A DNA stretch of 64,000 bases, taken from assembly GCA_030704615.1 (NCBI GenBank), contig CM060732.1:29743053-29807052 (forward strand), given 5' to 3'. This document shows, in pieces, positions 54,367 to 64,000 of this stretch (within the stretch, counting starts at the first letter, position 1; each line of letters begins with the position of its first letter). Source of the stretch: Takakia lepidozioides. Lineage: Eukaryota > Streptophyta > Takakiopsida > Takakiales > Takakiaceae. The translations under genes were made by a program, and so were the position numbers. Below the pieces are notes generated by a model that was not told the origin of the DNA, searched no databases, and saw nothing but the letters and a program-made list of their open reading frames with translations.

Positions 54367-54687
54367 GTTGGGCTTTGTCAAACAATGACGAGCTGTGATA
54401 GGCTGTGTCATACTGTGGTGGGCTGTGATAGTTGTGCGAACACCCGTGTTCTCCGCTCAGGCCATACACATTCGGCTTTACGACAAGTGCTTCATGCTCC
54501 GTTGGTATCACCGGTGTAATAGATGTGTCTACTTCTGTGTTTCAAAATGCAAATCATGCTGCAATGGTTTATCATGGATACCACTATATCCCTTCAACTT
54601 ATTGGCATTGACTCTACCAAGCATCTCTTTGTTAATGGTTTGTAACATGGCTGTGTTGTTATCATACATCTTCTGTATGATATAAGG

Positions 54688-55719
54688 TCATTTCCATGGT
54701 GACTTAAGCTTAGAAGCTTTAATCTTTCCCTTCTTCTGCAACCACAGTACCAAATCACCCGTCTTAAAAGTTTTCAATTTACCTTCATCAAATTGATCCT
54801 TCCTCTTCATTTGAATTCTGGTCATGTTATCTGCTGCATCCGCACGTACTTTTTCCACATGATATAATTCATGTTTCCTAACTTTAATTGAATCCTCCAA
54901 TTCCATTCTCCTTCCCCATTCAGTTCTCATGGTAGGTAATAAGAATTCCACTGGTAGTAAAGCTTCCATACCATAAACTAATTGGAATGGTGTATACTTG
55001 GTTGTGACTTTATATGAAGTTCTGTATGACCACAAAGCTATCAGCAGCTTTGTATCCCAATCTGTTCTGTTTGCATTGACTATCTTAGCCAAAATAGTGC
55101 ATAGTATTTTGTTGGTGACCTCTGCCTGCCCATTGCCCTGCGGGTAATATGTTGTATTCTTCCTATGCACAATCATGAACTCTTTAGTCAATAGTTCTAT
55201 GGTCTCATTAATGAAGTGACTACCCTGGTCACTGATAAATTCCAGGGGACAGCCAAATCTTGTAAGTATGTTCTCATCCAGGAACCTTGCTGTAGACTTA
55301 GCTGTGTTGTCCCTCAGAGCCTTAGCTTCCACCCACTTTGTAGTATAATCAGTGGCTCTGATTATATACTTGTTCTGTGTATTTCTGGCTGGTGGGTTTA
55401 TTGGTCCAACAAAGTCTAATCCTCATTTCTGGAATGGTTCAGTAGGCATCGTACGATGCAAAGCCATCTTTCCAGATCTTTGCAAAGGTCCTAGCCTCTG
55501 ACACTCATCACAACTTTTGCAATACTTGTGTACATCCTTGAACAAAGTAGGCCACCAGTAACCTGCAAGTAATATCTTTCTACTGGTAGTCTCCTCTCCA
55601 AAATGACCTCCAACCACTCCTTTATGAACTTCTTCCAAAACTTTATTTACTTCATGGTGGTACAAGCATCGTTTAAGAACTCCATCAAATCCTAGCTTAT
55701 ACAATCTGCCACCTATCAT
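54688..55719 (-). pseudogene. R4 integrase
   Basis: Two frames: 55,719-55,423 with the HHCC zinc finger ([23 protein letters not shown]), and 55,332-54,688 with RFGCPLEFISDQGSHF, TTYYPQGNGQAEVTNK and LVYGMEALLPVEF. The first part of the core domain, between them, is broken by a stop near 55,423. Confidence 0.85.
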
Positions 55720-55845
55720 AGTGTAAGGTAAAGCCTTGATAGCTATCCTCTTCCTCTGTTCCTTCCCATAACTGGGTGGGCACTGACCATGAGTAAGGTA
55801 GTATCTGATTGGCCACTACCAATCTAACCAATCATCTACACTTCC

Positions 55846-57457
55846 TTACACATCCACTGCAAATAAACTCGCATCAGGTAGTTGGTCGTCCACTCCTGTG
55901 GCGGGCTCTCCTGTTGATAGGCGTGACAAGGGATCTGCCACAAGATGCAAATGGCCAGGCTTGTAAACAACTTTGAATTCAAACTCGTGCAAGATTATTA
56001 ACCATCTTGCTATCCTGCCACTTATCAAAAGCTTGTTCACCAGATAAATCAAAGCCTGATGATCCACATAAAACATAAACTTCCTTCCCAATAAGTAATG
56101 TCTGAATTTCTTGACCGCATAAATCATTGTCAATGCTTCTCTTTCAGTGGTGCTATAGTTCCTTTCAGCACTGTTCAACAACCTGCTAGCATAGTACACA
56201 GGTGAATCTATGTTTTCTATGATATTTTGGGCTAACACAGCTCCCAATGCTTCTCCTGAGGCATCATAGTGTACATGAAATACTACATGCCAGTGAGGGT
56301 TAATCAGCACAGGTATAGTTGTTACTGACAATGTAAGTTCCTCAAAAGCCTGTTGACATTCAGCTGTCCATGCAAACACTGCATCCTTCTTCAAACGCTT
56401 GTTCAATGGAGCTGCCATCTGTGCATATCGTTTAACAAACCTTCTATAATAAGTACTTTGTCCAAGGAACCTCCTTAAACCCTTCACGTTACTTGGTGGT
56501 GGTGAGGCTTTAATAGCCTCTGTCTTTCTAGGATTTACAAGCAGTCCCTTCTTGCACACAATGTGTCCCAGTAGTACCCCTGAGTTCACACAAAAAGTAC
56601 ACTTTTCCGGATTCTGTCCAAGACCTCTCATCCTACATCTAGCCAAACATAACTCCAACTTCTGCAAGTGCTCATTCTTAGAGTTGTACACACTGAAGTC
56701 ATCTAAAAACACTTGCATGAAATCATCTAGATACTCTTGGAAGGATTCACTTATCACTCTCTGAAAAGTTGTTGCTGAAGCCATCCATGAATGAGTACAT
56801 CTCATGGCTTGCCACAGTGTCCAGTACAACTTCTGTGAATGGTAAAGGAAATGGATCTTTCTTTGTACAAGCATTCAACTTCTTATAGTTCACACAAACT
56901 CTCAGTTTTCCATTATTCTTGGGAACTATCACAATAGGTGACAGCCAAGTTGTATACTCTATTGGGTATATGAACTTAGCCTCAGCCAGCTTCTTGATCT
57001 CTTCCCCAACCTTCTGTGCATAGTTAGGATTCATTCTGTACCTAGCCTGTTTGATTGGTACTGACCCTGGTTCCAGTTTAATTTTATGCTGGCAAATCTC
57101 AGGGGGTATCCCTTTCAGATCCTCATAGCTCCATGCAAATACATCTTTGTATTTGATGAACAGGCTCTTAGCTTCCTCAAAGAATTCCGGCTCCAAGTCA
57201 GCCCCTACTTTCACCATTCTTGGTTCCTCCTCAGTTCCCACATTCACGTCTCTCACCTGCTCTTCAGCTGTGATTGTCCATCCAGCCACTACTTCATCCT
57301 GTAAACTCACAGTGGCTGGTTCTTCTAGGATTTCCATTTCTCCCTCTCTTTCTTCATAGAAATGTGGTGGGTAACTGCTTGTTTCCCCATCAATTGGTGT
57401 TGCTGTTACTGCACCATAGCAGATACCTTTAAAGCAACTCAGGCCTCCCAGTTGCAT
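55846..57457 (-). pseudogene. R4 reverse transcriptase and RNase H with internal deletion
   Basis: Protease-RT linker and RT fingers (57,457-56,750) are followed, after loss of about 110 bases in the RT palm, by the rest of RT and RNase H (56,830-55,846). The deletion removes the segment between FMDGFS and ATTFQ, including PFGLCNAP, and changes frame. The catalytic FLDDFSVY and RNase H motifs (HVHYDASGEALG, YVDHQALIYL) remain. The RT could not function. Confidence 0.85.
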
Positions 57458-57663
57458 TTCTGCAACCTGCTCCCACTCTAGGTGTGCAGCAAACAGTGTA
57501 GCTTCCTGCTCCTCATCAAGTCCTCCCTCCAGTCATATTCTCTGACTCCACGAGGTCTTCTGGTAGCAGGTAGCCTACAAGATTTCTTAGTGGTGACCTG
57601 TATCTTGTGCTTCCCATCATGTATAGTCAGTAACTCGGATTTCCAGTCATGGAATACCGTGGC

Positions 57664-58581
57664 CTATTTTAGCCATGGTCGACCCAGTAATAAGGAGTAA
57701 GCTTCCATAGCATCATCCATTTTCAACACGGTCACTGTGATCTTAAAAATCATCTTTTGGATCTGTATCTTTACTCCTCTTATCAAGCCTAAAGGCTGTA
57801 CACTCCTTTGATCTGCCATTGTTACTGTAAATGGGGCCGGTTTCATGTTACTCAGACCAAGCTTCTGCCATAATTGGTCTGTCATAATATTCACTCATGA
57901 ACCTCCATCTATCAGTACATCAGTCAAGTCTGTGCTTCCAATTCTCAATTGGATTACTGGCATAGAATCATCAAAGTCCATGAATGTTTCTCGCCCTTCA
58001 GGCTTCACATTATAACTTGTCACCTTGCTATTCAGGTTTGTGTTCTCTGTCACATGAGCAATCTAATTGATTGCTTGATACAGCCTGTGCCTACAATGAG
58101 GTGCCACAGCCAATAGCTGTCCAATGGTAATCTCAGCTTTGGTCTGACATATTACTTCAGCCAGAGTCCCTTCATTATCCTGCACTTGTGCAGTTTCTTT
58201 CTTCACTTCATCTTCACCATCTTCATCTTCTCTATCAAAGTCAGAAGAATCTGCCATAGGGATATTAGTATTCTTTTGCATTTTCCTTATGGTATCAGCC
58301 ACTTCCCTGTGTAGTTCCTTCTCATCTCTCCAAGCCTCATCATTTTCAGGCACATCACTGTTATCCTCATTATCATCTTCTTCCTCATCCACTAGAGGTA
58401 TTAGTTTAGCTTTGCTTCTAGTCACTATCATTGTACTTACTTCTGGTACAAAACATGGCCTAACCATGTGAGTTGCCACCGCTGGCCCCTCATTCACAGG
58501 AGCTCTCATCTCATTCTGGTGTTTGATCCAGAATGGACAAGCTGCCTTGCGATGTCCTGCCTGGTTACAATAGTAACACAA
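57664..58581 (-). pseudogene. R4 protease and upstream linker
   Basis: Third CCHC knuckle CYYCNQAGHRKAAC (58,540-58,580), acidic linker, then the protease region, interrupted by stops near 58,063 and 57,895; the MADQRSVQPLGLIRGV block follows. Confidence 0.75.
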
Positions 58582-58610
58582 TTCTTCCCTATTAGGTCCT
58601 CTCCCTTGGT

Positions 58611-60477
58611 CTACTCTGGGATTATTTCTATAATCCTGATTCCTGGCTGGTAATTCCCCCTTGGATTACCCTGATAGTTGCCTCTGGGATTGCCTTGGTA
58701 ATTCCCTCTTGGATTACCTCTCCCTGCCATACCAATGTTATAACCACCAGGCCTTCCATAGTGGTCCTGATCATTGTTTCTTCTTGGTTGGGACTGCACT
58801 TGATGCACCTTTACTTGCCTAGGTTCTCTTGCAGCTGTCCTTCTGTTGTAATAACAATTCTCAGTAGAATGGTTATCCATTTTACAGATAGTACAATGTT
58901 TCTCCTTCATGTGGCATTCAGCTGTGGTATGGCCTTCATTCTGGCATTTTGCACACCAAACACCCTTCCTCCAATGTGTTGCAGCCTCTGTGGCATACTT
59001 CTTCAAGATTTCCTCCAGCCTCTTTTCATAGTTATCCCTCTTCAACCTCTCCTTCTTCTTACTTTTCCTCTTGAGCTCCTGCTCTTCTTCTTCATCTGAC
59101 TCATCTTCAGAGTCCTCTTCATCCTTTTTATCTCTCCTGAGCATTCCTAATTGCTCAATTCTGTTGGCTGTTTCAAATGCCTCTTCCACTGTATTAAGGG
59201 GTAGCATATCCACTTTCTTTTGTAATTCAGGTCTTAGTCCACTCACAAACCAGGTCTTCTGTAACCCTGGTGCTGGTACAGCAGCCAACTTTTTCATCAT
59301 CAACTCCATCTTTTCCATGTACTCTTCAACAGTTTCATGTTTCATTTGCCTTAACTGTTGTAAACTCCCATACACTTCATCCTCAGTTTTGCTTGTCCTG
59401 AACTTGTTTCGGAATGCTGTACTAAAGCCATTCCAGGTTAGGAAATGATTATCAGGAAATCTTGCATACCATTCACTTGCTTTCTTGATAAGTAAACAAG
59501 GAAACAGTCTCATCTTGGCATCATCGCCATTCTCATTGTTCACAATACACATGTGCTCAAATTGGCTAATGTGTACATCAGGATCCCCTTTTCCTGCATA
59601 TATTGGAAAATGTGGGTTTGCCCGTGTTGGAGGTACTGCCATCTGTGGCCCTACACCCTGCCTCTGATAGGTGCTAGTCCTCCTGTTGGTGTTGGTCCTT
59701 GAGGACCTGTTGTTGTAGTGATGGAACTCCCACCAGATGCTGGCCCTTGAGCACTCCCTGCTACTGGCCCCTCTGTACTTACAGTATTCCCAGCTCCAGT
59801 TGCACTACTTCCCACACTCCCTGTCCCCCCAGAGCCAGATCCAAGCTGCCCGCCTGATCCCCCTGAGCCAACACCTTCGTTGGCCTGTGATTCAAGTGCT
59901 CCACTTGACCTATGTCCAACAGGTTGGGATGTCCTGGTTGTAGTCTCAACCTCAACTGTTGGGTCTACTTCTTCATACTCCTCATCTTCCAAATTCTTCC
60001 CCCTGTTTCCATCTTCCAAGTTCTTCTCTTGGATTTCCTCTTCCTCACTCATATAGCTCAACTGGAGTGGTGTTGGAGAGTCCGAACTCTCCATTGGCTC
60101 TGCCACATCCTCCTCTCCTTATTTGTCTCAAGGGCTTCAGAAACTCGAGTTCCTGCTTTTGGTGTTCCATACCAACTTTGATCAAAGATTTCTGTCAAAT
60201 CTTTAACCCAGGGATGTACCTCAGATCTCTCCCCTCGTGGCTGATCTTCTTCCTGTACCAAATCCCTTAATCTTTCTTGTAAAGAATAAGAAGGAGTGGC
60301 ATCCAACTCTGGTTCTTCCGGTATGGGTGATGTACTCTTTGATCTTGATGGTGTGAGAGGTCTAGATGATTCTCCTATGTCTATTCCTCTCTCCCAAAGA
60401 TATGGATAATTAGCTTTCAAATAACTTTCTCTTTTTGCTGAATATCTGTGAAGTCTAGCTTCTCTTTCATCACTCAT
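58611..60477 (-). pseudogene. R4 gag
   Basis: ATG at 60,477, acidic/Gly-rich linker, gag domain (59,642-59,100) and the CCHC pair (about 58,870-58,960), plus GNYQGNPRGN repeats. Frame changes near 60,115 and 59,650. The gag domain itself is open for 343 codons. Confidence 0.85.
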
Positions 60478-60585
60478 GTCCCATGTCTTTCATATCTTTA
60501 ATGAGGCAATAACCAAAACTCTCTTCTGTAGTATCTCTCGTATATGCCTGGATTTCTTTCAAGCTTCAACGCACCCTTGGCTATA

Positions 60586-61140
60586 CTAGAAGTCTCTGTT
60601 ACCATATAACCATATGGCAAAAACGTCTGAAAAGCTGTTTCTTGGGGTAAGTTTGATCCAAAGGATATCCTTAGGAATCCAATTCTTTACCAGTACCAAT
60701 TCTTCATGCATATGAGTATAAACATTCACTTTCCGTTCCTCCCAGGCTTCAAACTCCACTCGTTTAATGGATAGCAACGCTATCACATAAACCAGTGTTG
60801 GTAACCAACTTGCTCTCCCTCTACATGCCACTTGATAAATCTTTATCACTCCTTTCTCCAGACCCCACTCTGGATCTGCATCATTCACTCTCTTAAGAAT
60901 ATTTTCTTTGCAACCGTCTGGCAATTCCAAGAACCTCTGAAAGAATTGTTTGGACAACCTTTCTTTCTCAGTTCCATAGGGAATTTGATTCACATCAAAT
61001 TCCTTAATTTTCCAACCACCATGATCCCACCAGATGTTTGTCACATCTGGTTGTTCTTGACCCAATTCCTCAGTATGGTCGCCAAATGTCGAGCGGCTTT
61101 TACTCACCCATCCCTTCGCTATCCGAGGTGGGAACTCCAA
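60586..61140 (-). CDS. R4 ORF0
   Basis: Open for about 185 codons and very similar to R1 ORF0 through WWDHGGW, FFQRFLELPDGCKENILKRV, DPEWGLEKGVIK and LVKNWIPKDILWIKL. It then changes frame near the C-terminus (about 60,640). It begins in the LTR and crosses the primer-binding site. Confidence 0.6.
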   Translation of the reverse strand: MEFPPRIAKGWVSKSRSTFGDHTEELGQEQPDVTNIWWDHGGWKIKEFDVNQIPYGTEKERLSKQFFQRFLELPDGCKENILKRVNDADPEWGLEKGVIKIYQVACRGRASWLPTLVYVIALLSIKRVEFEAWEERKVNVYTHMHEELVLVKNWIPKDILWIKLTPRNSFSDVFAIWLYGNRDF

Positions 61141-62075
61141 GATAGAATAGTTGGATATCTCTAAGCACTCAGCCCATCAGTCATGACCTACAACTAGTGT
61201 ATCATGGAAGTGCTTCTTGTTTGTATTCTTTCTTGCCTTCATGTCAGCAAATTACCTTATTGTTTATATTAAAGCATCGGATTGCTTCAGCAATCTTCCA
61301 GATTCCATCTTCTCATGCATTCATTACACAGCTTCACTCAGGTCTCTCTACACAATGTGGGTATGAAATATGTGTCAGATTAATATCTATCAAGTATCGG
61401 GCCGAAGCCATGGTGTCTCTAATCTGCTCTACAGTATAACTCTACAGCTTGCATTCATCAAGTATCAACAAATCACGTCTCCTCCATCACTGTGCTCTCC
61501 ATACCCCAGCTCCAGATCATCCCCCTCTCTCCGATGTCCAAGTCATGATGCCTCCAGTGTTTCCCCAAGAAGTGTCCTTCATGTTGCTGCTCTACTTAAT
61601 TTATCTGCAAGCCATTCTAACCGCCTAACTAACTAACTGTCACCCAAGAAGTAAGCACGTTCCCCCTGCAGATGTTGTTCCCACACAGTCGTTCCCTGCC
61701 AATGATAACCGTTCCCTATGTACGCTGTGACGGCTGTGCCAAGCTGTGTCGGGCTGTGACTGTGCCGAGCTGTGACTGGCTGTGTCGGGCTGTGATTGAC
61801 TGTGTAACTGTGCCTGCTGATAAACTGTGATAGGCTGTGTAAGGCTGTGTCCGGCTGTGACAAGCTGTGTCAGGCTGTGATAGACTGTGATAGGCTGTGT
61901 ACGACTGTGTCTAGCTGTGACTGAGTGTGTAAGCCTGTCTACCACCTTTAAAGCCTGTGCCTGTCACCCCTAAGGCCTCTGTTGGTCTAAGTCTACCATC
62001 CGTAAGCCTGCGCAAAAATTAAGGGTACCCCATAGAACCCGTAAAACTGTCTAAGTCCCAGACAACCCTCTAACA
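61087..62075 (-). repeat. R4 5' LTR (989 bp)
   Basis: Plus strand TGTCGAGCGG...CAACCCTCTAACA. The primer-binding site at 61,067-61,084 has one difference from R1 and R3. Minisatellite at 61,720-61,935 with more TAGG/TGACT variants. Confidence 0.9.
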
Positions 62076-62708
62076 ATTAGTCTCAACAAACCATTTTGAA
62101 AACACTCTCAATTCTCTCATTGTCATTATATCCTCATGTTCCTTGTTTCTACCTTTTGACCTTTGCCTTTACTCTCCCAATGTTCTTGAAGTCCATGGCG
62201 CAAATATTTACTGCGTGAGGACCCGACAGTACTTGATAACCCTCCCAATTACATTAGAGCACAACACCCTGGCTAGAAACTAGAAATGAACGATACTACT
62301 TGGAAAACAAATTCCCTAATCTGTTCTGTCTAATCTCACTACAAGCTGCAAATCACATGGATTATTCATTTATCAACGAAAGAGATTAGCTATATTTTCA
62401 CGGAAACAACATATATAGTTGGTTATAAATACATATTTTATAGTCGAGACATGACGTCTACTACAAACCAGATTGCTAAACCGAACGGGGTTCTAACCCA
62501 ACATGCTTCCATTGCTGACAGATTTATACCCTTAGTAGGAAATGGAGGTAGACTAAATATGCAGTCTTACACTAGAGGTTATAGTGCTTGCCAGAAATGC
62601 ATCACCTCCCAAATCATGGGCCACATTTGTACACAAATGAATATAATATTGGAGTAGGCAAAACTTCTTATGCTTGCAAAAAAAAGAACACAACTGTGGA
62701 CATGCTAC
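62076..62708. other. Non-coding stretch between R4 and the flippase exon
   Basis: AT-rich with no recognisable gene; probably the 3' flank of the flippase gene. Confidence 0.4.
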
Positions 62709-63335
62709 TTATGTATGCATTGGGTTATTGTTGCGATTTTGAGGGCGGTCCATGGCATCTATACGAGCAGTGATTCCAATGGTTGTCTTGCGTACAGCCT
62801 TCAACTTTTCTTGCAAATACATCTCAGGCTTTTGTAAGTGAATCATTTCCCCAATGAGGTGATGATCCTTGGGATGAAACAATCGTTGATACACCTGATA
62901 TGTAGAGTAGGGGAAGATGCATGCCATTGGAACAAGTATCCCAATAAGCCAATATGATGGAGTCGGAGCGAGAGCTTCAACCAACACCCTGTATGCTGTA
63001 GTGGAAAACGTGGGTTTCAAGTAACCATAGACAATCAAGAAAAGGTACCAGAAAGCAACACTCCCCCAAATTAAAAAATGTTGGATCCAAATGAAATATG
63101 AGATGGCCAATGCGATTTGGCAATTAACCACCAGCACAATGCACGTGTACATGGTGGCACCCACCACCTCAATACCTGCCACCTTCCCATGTTTGCAATA
63201 TGCCTCACGCTTCAACACACTTGTGACAAAAAAGAAGATAATCAAGGAGCTGTACACACCATTTACCATCCATCCTAGTATACGACTCCAGCGAAAAAAC
63301 ATGTTGTTTCGGCCTTGTTGGTACAACGCTGGGAA
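62709..63335 (-). CDS. Phospholipid-transporting P4-ATPase (flippase), last exon
   Basis: Starts after an acceptor (TGGTGCAG at 63,336-63,343) with FPALYQQGRNNMFFRWSRILGWMVNGVYSS and ends at a stop at 62,709. This is the C-terminal membrane domain of plant ALA-type P4-ATPases, which move phospholipids from the outer to the cytosolic leaflet together with an ALIS/CDC50 subunit. About five hydrophobic segments are visible (SLIIFFFVTS, TCIVLVVNCQIALAISYF, FLIWGSVAFWYLFLIVY, SYWLIGILVPMACIF), followed by the cytosolic tail HPKDHHLIGEM. The upstream exons with the DKTGT site were not found in the remaining 660 bases and should lie beyond the window. Confidence 0.8.
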   Translation of the reverse strand, partial: FPALYQQGRNNMFFRWSRILGWMVNGVYSSLIIFFFVTSVLKREAYCKHGKVAGIEVVGATMYTCIVLVVNCQIALAISYFIWIQHFLIWGSVAFWYLFLIVYGYLKPTFSTTAYRVLVEALAPTPSYWLIGILVPMACIFPYSTYQVYQRLFHPKDHHLIGEMIHLQKPEMYLQEKLKAVRKTTIGITARIDAMDRPQNRNNNPMHT

Positions 63336-64000
63336 CTGCACCACCCACACCCATCTTCTTATTTAAAAAAATCACACGTCTCATGTGCAACTTGAAACTT
63401 GACAGCAAGGGCCCATGGGAAAGTTTCTTGTTGTAATATAAAACCATGTAAAAGCATTGGACCATAAATGGTTATTGGCATCTGATGTGTTAGACTTTTG
63501 TGGCATACCACTTGAGGGAGAGGTTGAAGAAAACATTCCATTATGATGGAACACTCAACGATATTAACAAAACATCCTTAAAAGACTTCATCCAGTGCAC
63601 ATCGATCTCACAGTTGTCACCTCATGGTATGTACTCTCCAGTCAATAAGTTATTGCAATTTATTCTCTAAGGAAAAATCAAACCTACCACCTATTGGAAG
63701 CACCTTGCAAGCAACTTGCAACATTGTGTCCTTCTTGATAGTACATAGTGCTTTGACTCAAGACCAAAGCTTATGAAGGAAAGTATATATTGTTGATGGT
63801 CCAATCAAGCTTTCACAAACAGTGGGGATCTAGAATATATACAACTCAGCTAACACAACTCACGGTATCCATTCTAATTTGAATACATCCAAAAAGATGG
63901 GATTTAGTTGGATGGAAGATTTCTTCACTTTCAACGTACTCTAAAACAATAAGGACATGTGTTGCCTTTGGTAGTACCCTACACTTGAGGCTCAAGCACA
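63336..64000. other. Probable intron of the flippase gene
   Basis: No frame here resembles the preceding P4-ATPase exon, so this is most likely intron. Short minus-strand frames (for example 63,359-63,541) have no motif. Confidence 0.4.

Larger units (their letters stand above)
54367..62075 (-). mobile_element. R4: diverged retrotransposon copy
   Basis: Minus-strand copy with 5' LTR (61,087-62,075), primer-binding site, ORF0, gag, protease, RT, RNase H and integrase. It ends at the inverted LTR at 54,366 without its own 3' LTR. Its sequence differs from R1-R3 more than those differ from each other, so it represents another subfamily or an older copy. Confidence 0.9.

Noticed and set aside
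1-64000. tRNA, rRNA and snoRNA genes
   Set aside because: No cloverleaf with A/B boxes or rRNA-like block was recognised by eye; a covariance-model search would be needed to exclude them.

Overview
This window looks like nuclear DNA from a land plant, probably a seed-free lineage (fern, lycophyte or bryophyte). The lineage is an inference. It rests on plant Tat-like Ty3/gypsy retrotransposons, a decayed PLS-type PPR fragment with MYAKCGSI-like repeats, the last exon of a plant-type P4-ATPase (flippase), spliceosomal introns, and CACTA, PIF/Harbinger and Mutator-like transposons. Almost everything is transposon-derived. Only the flippase exon at the right edge looks like an ordinary host gene.

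Layout. 0-5.5 kb: mostly non-coding, with a LINE-type zinc-binding relic, an AT-rich tandem repeat and a small hairpin. 5.5-6.9 kb: intact Harbinger-type nuclease ORF. 8.8-10.8 kb: PPR relic and broken CACTA (DUF4216) gene. 10.9-25.9 kb: retrotransposon R1 (minus strand), split by a 9.5-kb Mutator-like element, MULE1 (11,201-20,677), which is flanked by a 10-bp target duplication. 25.9-35.1 kb: MULE2, an element with two divergently transcribed genes. Gene A (minus) is a decayed multi-exon gene with a ParB-like DGNHR motif. Gene B (plus) is an intact two-exon MULE transposase with a SWIM zinc finger. 36.3-39.2 kb: a palindromic 53-bp satellite interrupted by a solo LTR. 39.2-62.1 kb: three more minus-strand copies or fragments of the same retrotransposon family (R2, R3, R4) plus one inverted LTR. 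62.7-63.3 kb: flippase exon.

The most unusual content is the pairing of a MULE-type transposase with a ParB-like partner gene and arrays of palindromes inside the same elements. MULE1 has about 50 copies of a ~116-bp unit carrying a 16-bp-arm hairpin. MULE2 has a different palindrome at roughly 100-bp spacing in at least two introns of gene A. The main arrays of both elements lie just upstream of gene A's last exon. Although the arms are unrelated, both palindromes close on the same core, CG-TTGA-CG. MULE1 keeps only a remnant of gene A's last exon and a gene B lacking its catalytic middle.

Nesting gives a relative history. R1 inserted into the last exon of MULE2 gene A, and MULE1 later inserted into R1's reverse transcriptase. 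The retrotransposon family has ~1-kb LTRs (TGTTAG...ACA on the coding strand), a shared primer-binding site, an extra ORF before gag, three CCHC knuckles, a DGGSG protease, an FLDD reverse transcriptase, RNase H and an integrase without a visible chromodomain. All copies carry frameshifts.
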